Assembly: GCF_965363235.1 (NCBI RefSeq)
Contig: NC_134850.1
Location: 40,854,602-40,918,601, forward strand
Reading direction: 5' to 3'
Origin: Mytilus galloprovincialis
Lineage: Eukaryota > Mollusca > Bivalvia > Mytilida > Mytilidae
DNA length: 64,000 nucleotides
A program made the position numbers and the translations under genes. Positions 44,001 through 59,000 of this stretch are shown one piece after another (position 1 is the first letter of the stretch; each line of letters starts with the position of its first letter). The notes beneath the pieces were generated by a model, which had not been told where the DNA came from, searched no databases, and worked only from the letters and a program-made list of their open reading frames with translations.

Positions 44001-47000
44001 CAAAACAGTGTGGCTGTGGCCATTGATTGACACATTAAATTCATCCATTGACTGTGACAATTTAGGTGAACGTTTGTATGTAACGATCACTGCTCACTAT
44101 GTACTTTTTAAAGACACTTAAACTATGGGGTCACCAAAGGTTCTCAACACCTTAATAAAGTAATTCGAAAAATTAATCAGAAATAACACGATGTTTTGAT
44201 TTATAACAATTATATAAATCAAAACATAAAGGTTATTCCTGATTAATTTTTCGAATTATTTTATAATTAAAGGCGTTAAGAAACCTTTGGTGACCCCACA
44301 GTTTAAATGTCTATCGTAGGTACGTCGTGAACAGTGGTCGTTACAGACAAACGTTCACGTAAATTGTCCCAGTCAATGGATGAATTTAATGTGTCAATCA
44401 ATGGCCACAGCCACACTGTTTTGAATTTCATTCTAAATGATGAATATCCTATAGTCATAGCAGTTAAATGATGAATATCCTATAGTCATAACAGCTTCTT
44501 GTTGAATATCCTACATTCAAATACGAGAATGGATGAATATCCTATAGTCATAGCAGTTACTTGATGAATATCATAGTGTCATATCAGGTACTTGATGAAT
44601 ATCCTATAGTCATATCAGTTACTTGATGGATATCCTATCGTCATATCAGGTACTTGATGAATATCCTATAGTCATAGCAGTTACTTGATGAATATCATAT
44701 TGTCATATCAGGTACTTGATGAATATCCTATAGTCATAGCAGTTACTTGAGGAATATTCTATTGTCATAGCAGGTACTTGTTAATTTTTCTATAGTACTA
44801 GCAGTTACTTGATGAATATCCTGCAGTCATAGCAGTTACTTGATAAATATCGTATAATCATATTAGTTAGTTGAGAAATACCATATTGTCATGTCAGGAA
44901 CTTGATGAATATCCTATTGTTATACTAGGTACCTTATAAATATCATACTGTCATAACAGTTAATTGAGAAATGTCCCATAGCAATAGCAGTTACTTGATG
45001 CATATCCTATTGTCATAGCTGGTACTTGCTGAATATCGCATAGTCATAGCAGTTACTTGAGAAATATCATATTGTCATAGCAGGTAATTGATGAATATCC
45101 TATTGTCACAGTGGACACTTCAAGAATATGGTACTATAATAGCAGTAACTTGAGGAACGTTCTATAGTACTAGCAGTTACTTGATGAATATCCTGCAGTC
45201 ATAGCAGTTGCTAGATGAATATCCTATAGTCATAGCAGTTACTCGTTGAATATCCTATATTCAAATAAGGGAATTGATGAATATCCTATAGTCAAAGCAG
45301 GGACTTTGTGAATATCCGATAGTCATAGTAGTTCCTTGATGGATATCTTATTGTCATAGCAGGAACTTGATGATTATCCTATAGTCATAGCAGTTATTTG
45401 ATGGATATCCTATTGTCAAAGCATGTTACTTGTTGAATACCCTATATTCAAATAAGGGAATTGGTGAATATCTGATAGTTATAGAAGATCTTTAATGAAT
45501 ATCCTATTATCATATCAGGTACTTGATGAATATCCTATAGTCATAGCAGTTATTTGATGGATATCATATTGTCAAAGCATGTACTTAATGAATATCATAT
45601 TGTGATAGCAGTTACTTGTTGAATATGCTATATTCAAATAAGGGAATTGATGAGTATCCTTTAGTCAAAGCAGGGACTTGGTGAATATCCGATAGTCATA
45701 GTAGTTCCTTGATGAATATCCTATTGTCATAGCAGGTTACTTGTTGAATACCCTATATTCAAATAAGGGAATTGGTGAATATCTGATAGTCATAGAAGAT
45801 CCTTAATGAATATCCTATTATCATATCAGGTACTTGATGAATATCCTATAGTCATAGCAGTTATTTGATGGATATCCTATTGTAAAAGCATGTACTTAAT
45901 AAATATCATATTGTGTTAGCAGTTACTTGCTGAATATCGCATAGTCATAGCAGTTACTTGACAAATATCATATCTCAGAGCAGGTAATTGATGAATATCC
46001 GATTGTCACAGTCAACACTTCAAGAATATCATACTATAATAGCAGTAACTTGAGGAACGTTCTATAGTAATAGCAGTTACTTGATGAATATCCTGCAATC
46101 ATAGCAGTTACTAGATGAATATCCTGCAGTCATAGCAGTTACTTGTTGAATATCCTATATTCAAATAAGGGAATTGATGAATATCCTATAGTCAAAGCAG
46201 GGACTTTGTGAATATCCGATAGTCATAGTAGTTCCTTGATGAATATCTTATTGTCATAGCAGGTACTTGATGACTATCCTATAGTCATAGCAGTTACTTG
46301 ATGGATATCCTATTGGCAAAGCATGTTACTTGTTGAATACCCTATATTCAAATAAGGGAATTGGTGAATATCTGATAGTCATAGAAGATCCTTAATGAAT
46401 ATCCTATTATCATATCAGGCACTTGATGAATATCCTATAGTCATAGCAGTTACTTGATGGATATCCTATAGTCAAAGCAGTTCTTGATGAATATCCTATT
46501 GCTATATCAGGTAATTGATAAATATCATATACTTACTCAGAGCAGGTACTTGTTGAATATCATATTATCATATCAGGTGCTTGATGGATATCCTATTGTC
46601 AAAGCATGTACTATATGATATCCTATTGTTATAGCAGTTACCTGTTGAATATCCTATATTCAAATAAGGGAATTGATGAATATCCTATAGTCAAAGCAGG
46701 GACTTGGTGAATATCCGATAGTCATAGTAGTTCCTTGATGAATATCCTATTGTCATAGCATGTACTTGATGATTATCCTATAGTCATAGCAGTTACTTGA
46801 TGGATATCCTATTGTCATAGCATGTATTTGATGAATATCCTTTTGTCATAGAAGTTACTTGTTGAATACCCTATATTCAAATAATGGAATTGGTGAATAT
46901 CTGATAGTCATAGAAGATCCTTCATGAATATCCTATTATCATATCAGGTACTTGATGAATATCCTATAGTCATAGCAGTTACTTGATGGATATCCTATTG

Positions 47001-50000
47001 CCAAAGCATGTACTTAATGAATATCCTATTGCGATAGCAGTTACTTGTTGAATATGCTATATTCAAATAAGGGAATTGATGAATATCCTGTAGTCAAAGC
47101 AGGGATTTGGTGAATATCCGATAGTCATTGTAGTTCCTTGATGAATATCCTATTGTCATAGCAGGTACTTGATGACTATCCTATAGTCATAGCAGTTACT
47201 TGATGGATATCCTATTGTCAAAGCATGTACTTAATAAATATCCTATTGTGATAGCAGTTACTTGTTGAATATGCTATATTCAAATAAGGGAATTGGTGAA
47301 TATATGATAGTCATAGAAGATCCTTAATGAATATCCTATTATCATATCAGGTACTTGATGAATATACCATAGTCATAGCAGTTACTTGATGGATGTCCTA
47401 TTGTCAAAGCAAGCATGTACTTAATGAATATCCTTTTGTGATAGCAGTTACTTGTTGAATATGGTATATTCAAAAAGGAAATTCATGAATATCCTGTAGT
47501 CAAAGCAGGGATTTGGTGTATATCCTATTGTCATAGCAGTTACTTGTTGAATACCCTATATTCAAATAAGGGAATTGGTGAATATCTGATAGTCATAGAA
47601 GATCCTTAATGAATATCCTATAATCATATCAGGTACTTGATGAATATCCTATAGTCATAGCAGTTACTTGATGGATATCCTATTGTCATAGCATGTATTT
47701 GATGAATATCCTATTGTCATAGCAGTTTCTTGTTGAATACCCTATATTCAAATAAGGGAATTGGTGAATATATGATAGTCATAGAAGATCCTTAATGAAT
47801 ATCCTATTATCATGTCAGGTACTTGATGAATATACTATAGTCATAGCAGTTACTTGATGGATATCCTTTTGTCAAAGCATGTACTTAATGAATATCCTTT
47901 TGTGATAGCAGTTACTTGTTGAATATGCTATATTCAAATAAGGGAATTGATGAATATCCTGTAGTCAAAGCAGGGATTTGGTGAATATCCGATAGTCATT
48001 GTAGTACCTTGATTAATATCCTATTGTCATAGCAGGTACTTAATGAATATCCTATAGTCATAGCAGTTACTTGATGGATATCCTATTGTCATAGCATGTA
48101 TTTGATGAATATCCTATTGTCATAGCAGTTACTTGATGAATACCCTATATTCAAATAAGGGAATGGGTGAATATCTGATAGTCATAGAAGATCCTTAATG
48201 AATATCCTATAATCATATCAGGTGCTTGATGAATATCCTATAGTCATAGCAGTTACTTGATGGATAACCTATTGTCATAGCATGTATTTGATGAATATCC
48301 TATTGTCATAGCAGTTACTTGTTGAATACCCTATATTCAAATAAGGGAATTGGTGAATATCTGATAGTCATAGAAGATCCTTAATGAATATCCTATAATC
48401 ATATCAGGTACTTGATGAATAACCTATAGTCATAGCAGTTACTTGATGGATATCCTATTGTCAAAGCATGTACTTAATGAATATCCTATTGTGATAGCAG
48501 TTACTTGTTGAATATGGTATATTCAAAAAAGGGAATTGATGAATATCCTTTAGTCAAAGCAGGAACTTGGTGAATATCCGATAGTCATTGTAGTTCCTTG
48601 ATGAATATCCTATAGTCATAGCAGTTAATTGATGGATATCCTATTGTTAAAGCATGTACTTAATGAATATCCTATTGTGATAGCAGTTACTTGTTGAATA
48701 TGCTATATTCAAATAAGGGAATTGATGAATATCCTTTAGTCAAAGCAGGAACTTGGTGAATATCCGATAGTCATAGTAGTTCCTTGATGAATATCCTATT
48801 GTCATAGCAGGTTACTTGTTGAATACCCTATATTCAAATAAGGGAAGTGGTGAATATAATAGATGACTATCCTATAGTCATAGCAGTTACTTGATGGATA
48901 TCCTATTGTCATAGCATGTATTTGATGAATATCCTATTGTCATAGCAGTTTCTTGTTGAATACCCTATATTCAAATAAGGGAATTGGTGCATATCTGATA
49001 GTCATAGAAGATTCTTAATGAATATCATATTATCATATCAGGTACTTGATGAATGTCCTATAGTCATAGCAGTTACTTGATGGATATCCTATTGTCAAAG
49101 CATGTACTTAATGAATATCCTAATGTGATAGCAGTTACTTGTTGAATATGCTATATTCAAATAAGGGAATTGATGAATATCATTTAGTCAAAGCAGGAAC
49201 TTGGTGAATATCCGATAGTCATAGTAGTTCCTTGATGAATATCCTGTTGTCATAGCAGGTTACTTGTTGAATACCTTATCTTCAAATAAGTGAATTGGTG
49301 AATATATGATAGTCATAGAAGATCCTTAATGAATATCCTATTATCATATCAGGTACTTGATGAATATCCTATAGTCATAGCAGTTACTTGATGGATATCC
49401 TATTGTCAAAGCATGTACTTAATGAATATCCTTTTGTTATAGCAGTTACTTGTTGAATATGCTATATTCAAATAAGGGAATTGATGAATATCCTTTAGTC
49501 AAAGCAGGGACTTGATGAATATCATATAGTCAATGCAGTTCTTGATGAATATCCTATTGCTATATCAGGTAATTGATAAATATAATATACTTACTCAAAG
49601 CAGGTACTTGTTGTATATCATATTATCATATCATGTACTTGATGAATATCATATAGTCATAGCAGTTACTTGATGGATATCCTATTGTCAAAGCATGTAC
49701 ATGATGATATCCTATTGTCATAGCAGTTACCTGTTGAATATCCTATATTCAAATAAGGGAATTGATGAATATCCTATAGTCAAAGCAGGGACTTGGTGAA
49801 TATCCGATAATCATAGTAGTTCCTTGATGAATATCCTATTGTCATAGCAGGTACTTGATGACTATCCTATAGTCATAGCAGTTACTTGATGGATATCCTA
49901 TTGTTATAGCATGTATTTGATGAATATTCTATTGTCATAGCAGTTACTTGTTGAATATCCTATATTCAAATAAGGGAATTGGTGAATATCTGATAGTCAT

Positions 50001-53000
50001 AGAAGTTCCTTGATGGATATCCTATTGTCATAGCAGGTACTTGAAGACTATCCTATAGTCATAGAAGTTACTTGATGGATATTCTTTTGCCAAAACATGT
50101 ACTTGATAAATATTATATTGTCAAAGCAGTCACTTGATGAATATCCTATAGTCAAAGAAGTTCATGATGAATATCCTATTGCTATATCAGGTAATTGATA
50201 AATATCATATACTAACTCAAAGCAGGTACTTGTTGAATATCATATTATCATATCATGTACTTGATGAATATCATATAGTCGTAGCAGTTACTTGATGGAT
50301 ACTATTGTCAAAGCAGTTACTTGATGAATATCCTATAGTCAAAGACGTTCATGATGAATATCCTATTGCTATATCAGGTAATTGATAAATATCATATACT
50401 AACTAAAAGCAGTTACTTGTTGAATATCCTATATTCAAATAAGGGAATTGATGAATATCCTACAGTCAAAGCAGGGACTTTGTGAATATCCGATCGTCAT
50501 AGTAGTTCCTTGATGAATATCCTATTGTCATAGCAGGTACTTGATGACTATCATACAGTCATAGAAGTTACTTGATGGATATCCTTTTGTCAAAACATGT
50601 ACTTGATGAATGTTATATTGTCAAAGCAGTTACTTGTTGGATATCCTATAGTCAAAGCAGTTCTTGATGAATATCCTATTGGTATATCAGGTAATTGATA
50701 AATATCATATACTTACTCAAAGCAGGTACTTGTTAAATATCATATTATCATAGCAGGTACTTGATGAATATCCTATAGTCATAGCAGTTACTTGATGGAT
50801 ATCCTATTGTCAAAGCATGTACATGATGATATCCTATTGTCATAGCAGTTACCTGTTGAATATCCTATATTCAAATAAGGGAATTGATGAATATCCTATA
50901 GTCAAAGCAGGGACTTGGTGAATATCCGATAATCATAGCAGTTCCTTGATGAATATCCTATTGTCATAGCAGGTACTTGATGACTATCCTATAGTCATAG
51001 CAGTTACTTGATGGATATCATATTGTCATAGCAGGTACTTGATGACTATCCTATAGTCATAGCAGTTACTTGATGGATATCCTATTGGCATAGCATGTAC
51101 TTGATGAATATTCTATTGTCATAGCAGTTACGTGTTGAATATTCTATATTCAAATAAGGGAATTAATAAATATTCTATAGTCAAAGCAGGGACTTGGTAA
51201 ATATCCGATCGTCATAATAGTTCCTTGATGAATATCCTATTGTCATAGCAGGTACTTGAAGTTTATCATATAGTCATAGCAGTTACTTGAAAGATATCCT
51301 ATTGCCAAAGCATGTACTTGATGAATATCCTATAGTCGTAGCAGTTACTTGATGGATATCATATTGGCAAAGCATGTACTTGATGAATATTATATTGTCA
51401 AAGCAGTTACTTGATGAATATCCTATAGTCAAAGCAGTTCATGATGAATATCCTATTGCTATATCATGTACTTGATAAATATCATATACTAACTCAAAGC
51501 AGGTACTTGTTGAATATCAAATTGTCATAGGAGTTACTTGACGAATATCATATAGGCAAAGCAGTTACTTGTTGATTATCATATAGTCATAACAGGTTCT
51601 TTTTGAATGTTCTATCGTCATAGCAATTGCTTGATGAATATCCTGCAATCATTGCAGTTACTTAATGAATATCCTATTGTGATAGCAGTTTCACAAGAAA
51701 TATAATATTGTCATAGCAGGTACTTTATGAATATCCTATTGTCAAAGTAGGTACTTGATGAATATCGTAGTGTCACAGCAGTTTAATGACGAATATTCTA
51801 TAGTCACCTATAGTCATAGCAGACACTTGATGAATAACCTATAGTCATAGCATGTACTTAATAAGTAACCTTTAATCATAACAATTACTTTGATTTAAAT
51901 CATATAGTAGAAACAGTTACTTGATGAATATCATGAATATTCTTTAGTCAAAGCAGTTACGTGAAGAATAACCTACAATCATAGCAGTCACTCGATTAAT
52001 ATCCTATAGTCATAGCACTCTGTGTTTTTTGGTTTGTTAGATGTATTTTTGTTTGTACCCAACTGATGATATAAGCTTTTTTCCACTAAATTTAATAGTT
52101 TATTCTTATGTTGTACTGTTTTATCACTGTCACAGGATATTAGGAGGGTTAGTGTCTTCGAATAAGTTTTAACCCACCACATTCTATATGTGCCTGTCCC
52201 AAGTCAGGATCCATTCAGTGGTTGTCGTTTGTTGCTGTAAAACATATTTGTTTTCATGATTCCGTGCATAAATTGTTTTTACATTTGTCATTTTGGGGCC
52301 TTTTATAGCTATGCGGTATGGACTTTGCTCCTTATTGAAGGCCATATGGTAACATACAGTTGTTAATTTCTGTGTCATTTGGTCTATTTTGGAGTTGAAT
52401 CATTGGCGATCATACTACATCTTCTTAATTTTTTTTATGAAAGTCTGGTTTTTCTTTTTAGTTATCGAAGAGTCATGCACAAACAACGGGAATATTGGAA
52501 AATAACCTTTAATACTTATTTTTTTTTTTAATTCATTTTTGAAGAATGTAAATGAATTTTCCTTTTTTCTAAATTGCACTCATTAATTCTATATCTACAT
52601 GTATTTAAAAATTTACTGAGAAAAAAGTAATCAAAATTACGGTATATAGCTCTTAGGCAGATTTGAATTTCGGGGGAGGGGGCAAGGATTTTTTTTTCTG
52701 GACAAACTTTTTTTGGCGAAAAGACGAAAACAATTTTTTTCTTTCAATTTTAGAATTACATATAGTGGCAGCTGAGGATGAAACAAACACTTTTTTTTCT
52801 CAGGGTCAAAAACAAATATTTTTTTTCTCCAAAACCTGGAAACAAACTTTTTTCCCAAAAAAAATCCATAGCCCCCCGCCCCCCAAAAAAAATCAAATGC
52901 TACATATTAAAATAGGTCATTTCTATAATTGTAAAAATACTTTATCTGAGTTATCTCCACTAATTTGGCAAAGCTGAAAACAAATTACAGCCGTAAAAAT

Positions 53001-56000
53001 GAGAAAACACATACCAACAATCGATCAAATGTTGCTTTAAAAATGAATTAAACAATACAAGACACAATTGTATTCAAGACAGCAAGTCTGTTGTCTGTTT
53101 TTATAGTAAACATTTACTGAATTCGTTTTTGTTCACTGAGAATATATTCCTAAGACGAGCTCAAGTATGTCAATTAATTCATAGGGCATCATGTGATAGT
53201 TGAAATTACCCAGTGCAATCATTTTGTGTCCAACTGTGTCTTTAAAACATATCAAATGTTGTATCCACTGTCTGCTGTTCTGTAGTCTGTTAGGTCGCGG
53301 TTTTTTTTTAAACTTTAGCCTCCCACTTCGGCAATACCAAATCATAGAGGGGGAGGGCGGTTACCCGGGACAAACTTTTTTTTTGTCAATTCATAAAAAT
53401 ATCGTTATAAGTAACAACTTTCTGTATTCTAAGATCTGCTATGACATCACAACATTGAATTCACCAAGGTACACTTAAGCTTTTATCTATAGATGTCTTA
53501 TTAAAAATAATAATCACGGAATCTTAAAGTATTTTCTATGTTAAACATATATAATGTCTGAGATATTTTCTTATGCAAATAAGTTTAAAATTTTCATTTT
53601 TTTTAAGATAATAGAGTAATCAGATATGTAATTTGACCCATATCTTGCGGTTCATCGATTTTCGGTAAAATCAAAGAAAAACCGGCAAGATTAACATTGT
53701 TAAATACTTCATTTATTTGTTATTCTGTTTATTTTATTATTTTGAGTTTATGCATTAAATATCAATTTCTAACATAACATGATTTTTTTTTACATTTAAT
53801 AGTACTCCTTCTTGTCAAGAGTGTCATATTATAAGTTTTTAGTGCACTTAGGTGTCCTAATCAGTGTTAAGACACACTAACTTCATAAAATATTATTATA
53901 TGAAATGATATATAGATTTCTGAACAAAAGAACAACCCAAATAATTACACACAAAAAAAGAACCATAGAGCATAAATCTTTAAAGATTTCTTGTTTATGA
54001 ATGTTGAAAATTTGTTTCTTACTGTTAAACAGTCTCGAATTAATTTATTGATTATAAAATTCTTAAAAAAACACTTTTTCCCTGTTATGTCAACGTTTAT
54101 TGGGGCCAGTTGTTATAGAAATTTAACTTCTGACACCTCTTAGCAATATTACAGGTAAACATGTGATCATCTAGCCACCTGTAATATGCATTTACCTGTA
54201 AAAATCAAACCTTTTAGAGAAAAAATACAAATATACATGTATATGATAATAAAAGGTATTTTACTTTGTAAACGATAGAGAAAACAAAACTTTATTTATG
54301 TGTGGAACTTTTAAATTTTACAAGAAGCTTCAATATTCGAGGATTGAAAATTGGAAACTATGTTCCTCTTGTGTCCATTCTGTTGCACGAATAGTCCGAT
54401 GCACTTTACCATCATAGTTAATACAAGGATGTGAAGTCCGAAATTTATTTTTTAAAACACCTGTTGAACATGTTTTAGAAAGGGTAACTTTTGCTTTAAG
54501 GAATTAACTTCAAGGAATTAACTTCCAAAGAAAAAAGTTGACCGCCAATCAAAATCGATTTTACAATTGGCTAGCATTTCCGGTTTTATCTAAAATTATC
54601 GAATTTACGACTTGTGTTTTAATTCACTTGGTCGAGGTTAACTATCATTGTCGAAACAATTCACCTTGTCGACTGTAAATGCATTATCAAAGAAGTAACT
54701 ATCATTGTCTGCGCGCGAGTCACATTAATTAGACCATCTATGATGGTCGACCGTAAAGTATACTTTACGCCGTACATCTATAATGGTCGACCGATAATCT
54801 ATCATTGTCGCCGATAAACTGTGATTATCTATTAATGTGCTTTACGCGTTCCATACATACCATTTTATTTATCCTTGGCGGAGATTGGCTGATGTCAGTT
54901 TCAGATGATCTTTTATTTGAATTCTTTATTTTTCCCTGGAAAGAAAGATTTATCCAATCCGTTGGAATTTTTTTGTAAATGAAATTGTTTTCAACAACTC
55001 TTTACGATTACTCTTTAGATTTAATACCGGCACAAACTCTGAGTGTCTGTGACATCCTCGGCATACACGAAGAAGATGGCGCTTGTTATTGGGTAACAGA
55101 CGCAGAATATAATATTTCAGATGGCGCTGTTAAATGCGGAGAAAATGGAGGGATCCCGGCAAGAGTAATTAAAGAATCACATCAAGAATTTCTAGCAGAT
55201 TTGATATCGTTAGTATATTTAAGATAACTTTTGAGTAGAGAAGTTTTGGTGAAAGAGGAAATACGTATTTAACCAGAAAGACTTTTTCAACTGATTTTTA
55301 TAGTTCGTTCTTTTGTTGTACTGTTACACCACTGTCCCAGGTTAGGTAGAAGGTTAATTGTGATCCCGCTAACATATGTAAGCCCACCAAAGTCTGTATG
55401 AATATATATGCCTGTCTCGAGTCAGGAGGCTGTAATTCAATCAGTGGTTGTCGTTTGTTGTTGTGTTACATTTTTTCGTTCATTTTTTGGGACATTAAAT
55501 AGGCCGTTAGTTTTCTCGTTGGAATTGTTAAAACATTTGTTAATTTTGGGACCTTTTAGGGCCTTTACTTATATAGCTAACTATGCGGTGTCGGCTTTGC
55601 TCATTTTTGAAGGCCGTACGATGACCTATAGCTGTTAATTTTTGTGTCATTTTGTCTCTTGTGGAGAGCTGTCTCATTAGCAATCATACCACATCTTCTT
55701 TTTTTATATTCATAAATTGTACGGTGTTAAAATTATAGTAAAAAGGAATTATTACGATATCTCTGTTTACACGTTAATATCCTTCTATTTTTCCTGAAAT
55801 ATAACCTTTCATAAAACTTTATTCCTTTTTTTTTTTAATTAAACAAAAATCAGAATAATGTTTGAGATTTTCGAACATTACGTCAGTCATAAGATGAAAG
55901 GAAACAAAATGTTGCATTTATATATTGTCGCAGTTTTAAAAATTATTGTTAGTAGATATAAGTCGATGAGGTATGAACGCCAATGACACAACTCTCCATC

Positions 56001-59000
56001 CAAGTCACAATTTATAACAGTAAACCATTAAACGTTACAGTACGGTCTTCAACACCGAGACTTGGCTGACACCGAACAGCAATTGAAAGGGCCCCCAAAA
56101 TACTAGTATTAAAACCATACAAACGTGAAAACCAATGGTCTCATCTATATAAAAAAACGAGAAACACTTATGAACCACATCAACAAACGTTATCAGTTAA
56201 TAGTTATATTTAACATCAGTAAATAATTAAAAATATCGGTTTTATTTAAATATTTTTCAGTGATTTATATCCCCATGTAGATGACGTCTACATTGGTGTG
56301 ACGAAAACTGGGGTAAATGTATTTACAGGCTGGTTAGGAAACACATTGCAACATACTAACTGGAACGACCACGAGCCCAGCGTAATAACAAACTCTCAAG
56401 TCTGTGTAGTAGCTGAAAAAGCTGATCAATTTAAATGGCATACTGCTCCGTGTTCAACCTCTTACTACGTGGCATGTTCCTGTAATATGAGTAGGTATAG
56501 GATGTATTTGATTTACAATTTTTCTGAATTATTATACTTTACTTTATAGTAACCACTAATAATAATTTTTTTAAATGACCCTTTTTCCAGCGGAAAACTG
56601 AGCAGAGGCATATTTAGGCAAAATAACTGTTTGGAATTGGTCATGTAGTAAAAATAACCAAGATTATGTTGAAGTTCTGATTTAATATTCGATAACTTAC
56701 AGACAAAAAATACATAACATGCAAGAATAGAAGCATTACTTATTTATCCTCATATTAAGCCATTATCTTGAAAAGGTTATTTCCTAATTACTTTGTGATG
56801 AAATTCGGAAATAAGTATAAGAACTGCAGAGAGAACATTTCTACAATAATGTATAAAACTTATTATATGATCTAACAATTGGCGAGTATCACTACATTCC
56901 CACTAATATCCTTGAATAAGAACCTCGGTTACTTGCGGACAGAAAACTCTTTTGTTGATGCCCTAAGTTAGAGTACCCCGAATTATCCCCATGAAAGAGG
57001 AAGGACTTATTTATCTTGATTTTAAAAAAAGAAAGAAAATATGGTATGATTGCCAATGAGACAATTCTCCACATGTGACGAAATGACATGATAAAACATT
57101 GAGATGTGGTATGGTTACCGATGAGACAATTCTCCACATGTGACGAAATGACATGATAAAACATTGAGATGTGGTATGGTTACCGATGAGACAATTCTCC
57201 ACATGTGACCAAATGACAAGATAAAACATTGAGATGTGGTATGGTTACCGATGAGACAAACATCCACATGTGACCAAATGACAAGATAAAACATTGAGAT
57301 GTGGTATGGTTACCGATGAGACAAACATCCACATGTGACCAAATGACAAGATAAAACATTAAGATGTGGTATGGTTACCGATGAGACAAACATCCACATG
57401 TGACCAAATGACAAGATAAAACATTGAGATGTGGTATGGTTACCGATGAGACAAACGTCCACATGTGACCAAATGACAAGATAAAACATTGAGATGTGGT
57501 ATGGTTACCGATGAGACAAACGTCCACATGTGACCAAATGACAAGATAAAACATTGAGATGTGGTATGGTTACCGATGAGACAAACGTCCACATGTGACC
57601 AAATGACAAGATAAAACATTGAGATGTGGTATGGTTACCGATGAGACAAACGTCCACATGTGACCAAATGACAAGATAAAACATTGAGATGTGGTATGGT
57701 TACCGATGAGACAAACATCCACATGTGACCAAATGACAAGATAAAACATTGAGATGTGGTATGGTTACCGATGAGACAAACATCCACATGTGACCAAATG
57801 ACAAGATAAAACATTGAGATGTGGTATGGTTACCGATGAGACAAACATCCACATGTGACCAAATGACAAGATAAAACATTGAGATGTGGTATGGTTACCG
57901 ATGAGACAAACATCCACATGTGACCAAATGACAAGATAAAACATTGAGATGTGGTATGGTTACCGATGAGACAAACATCCACATGTGACCAAATGACAAG
58001 ATAAAACATTGAGATGTGGTATGGTTACCGATGAGACAAACATCCACATGTGACCAAATGACAAGATAAAACATTGAGATGTGGTATGGTTACCGATGAG
58101 ACAAACATCCACATGTGACCAAATGACATGATAAAACATTGAGATGTGGTATGGTTACCGATGAGACAAACATCCACATGTGACCAAATGACAAGATAAA
58201 ACATTGAGATGTGGTATGGTTACCGATGAGACAAACATCCACATGTGACCAAATGACAAGATAAAACATTGAGATGTGGTATGGTTACCGATGAGACAAA
58301 CATCCACATGTGACCAAATGACAAGATAAAACATTGAGATGTGGTATGGTTACCGATGAGACAAACATCCACATGTGACCAAATGACAAGATAAAACATT
58401 GAGATGTGGTATGGTTACCGATGAGACAAACATCCACATGTGACCAAATGACAAGATAAAACATTGAGATGTGGTATGGTTACCGATGAGACAAACATCC
58501 ACATGTGACCAAATGACAAGATAAAACATCGAGATGTGGTATGGTTACCGATGAGACAAACATCCACATGTGACCAAATGACAAGATAAAACATCGAGAT
58601 GTGGTATGGTTACCGATGAGACAAACATCCACATGTGACCAAATGACAAGATAAAACATTGAGATGTGGTATGGTTACCGATGAGACAAACATCCACATG
58701 TGACCAAATGACAAGATAAAACATTGAGATGTGGTATGGTTACCGATGAGACAAACATCCACATGTGACCAAATGACAAGATAAAACATTGAGATGTGGT
58801 ATGGTTACCGATAAGACAAACGTCCACATGTGACCAAATGACAAGATAAAACATTGAGATGTGGTATGGTTACCGATGAGACAAACATCCACATGTGACC
58901 AAATGACAAGATAAAACATTGAGATGTGGTATGGTTACCGATGAGACAAACATCCACATGTGACCAAATGACAAGATAAAACATTGAGATGTGGTATGGT

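Noticed and set aside
43048-52012. A CRISPR array
   Set aside because: Short regular repeats, but there are no unique spacers; the monomers are contiguous and the genome is eukaryotic.
52463-52510. Exon following TTTCTTTTTAG at 52463
   Set aside because: It would fit the phase of the 38020 exon but hits a stop after about 14 codons and sits at the edge of a dispersed repeat.
54979-55018. Start codon of the lectin-like gene at 54979
   Set aside because: The encoded MKLFSTTLYDYS is not a convincing signal peptide, and the stretch ends in TTACTCTTTAG, a good splice acceptor.
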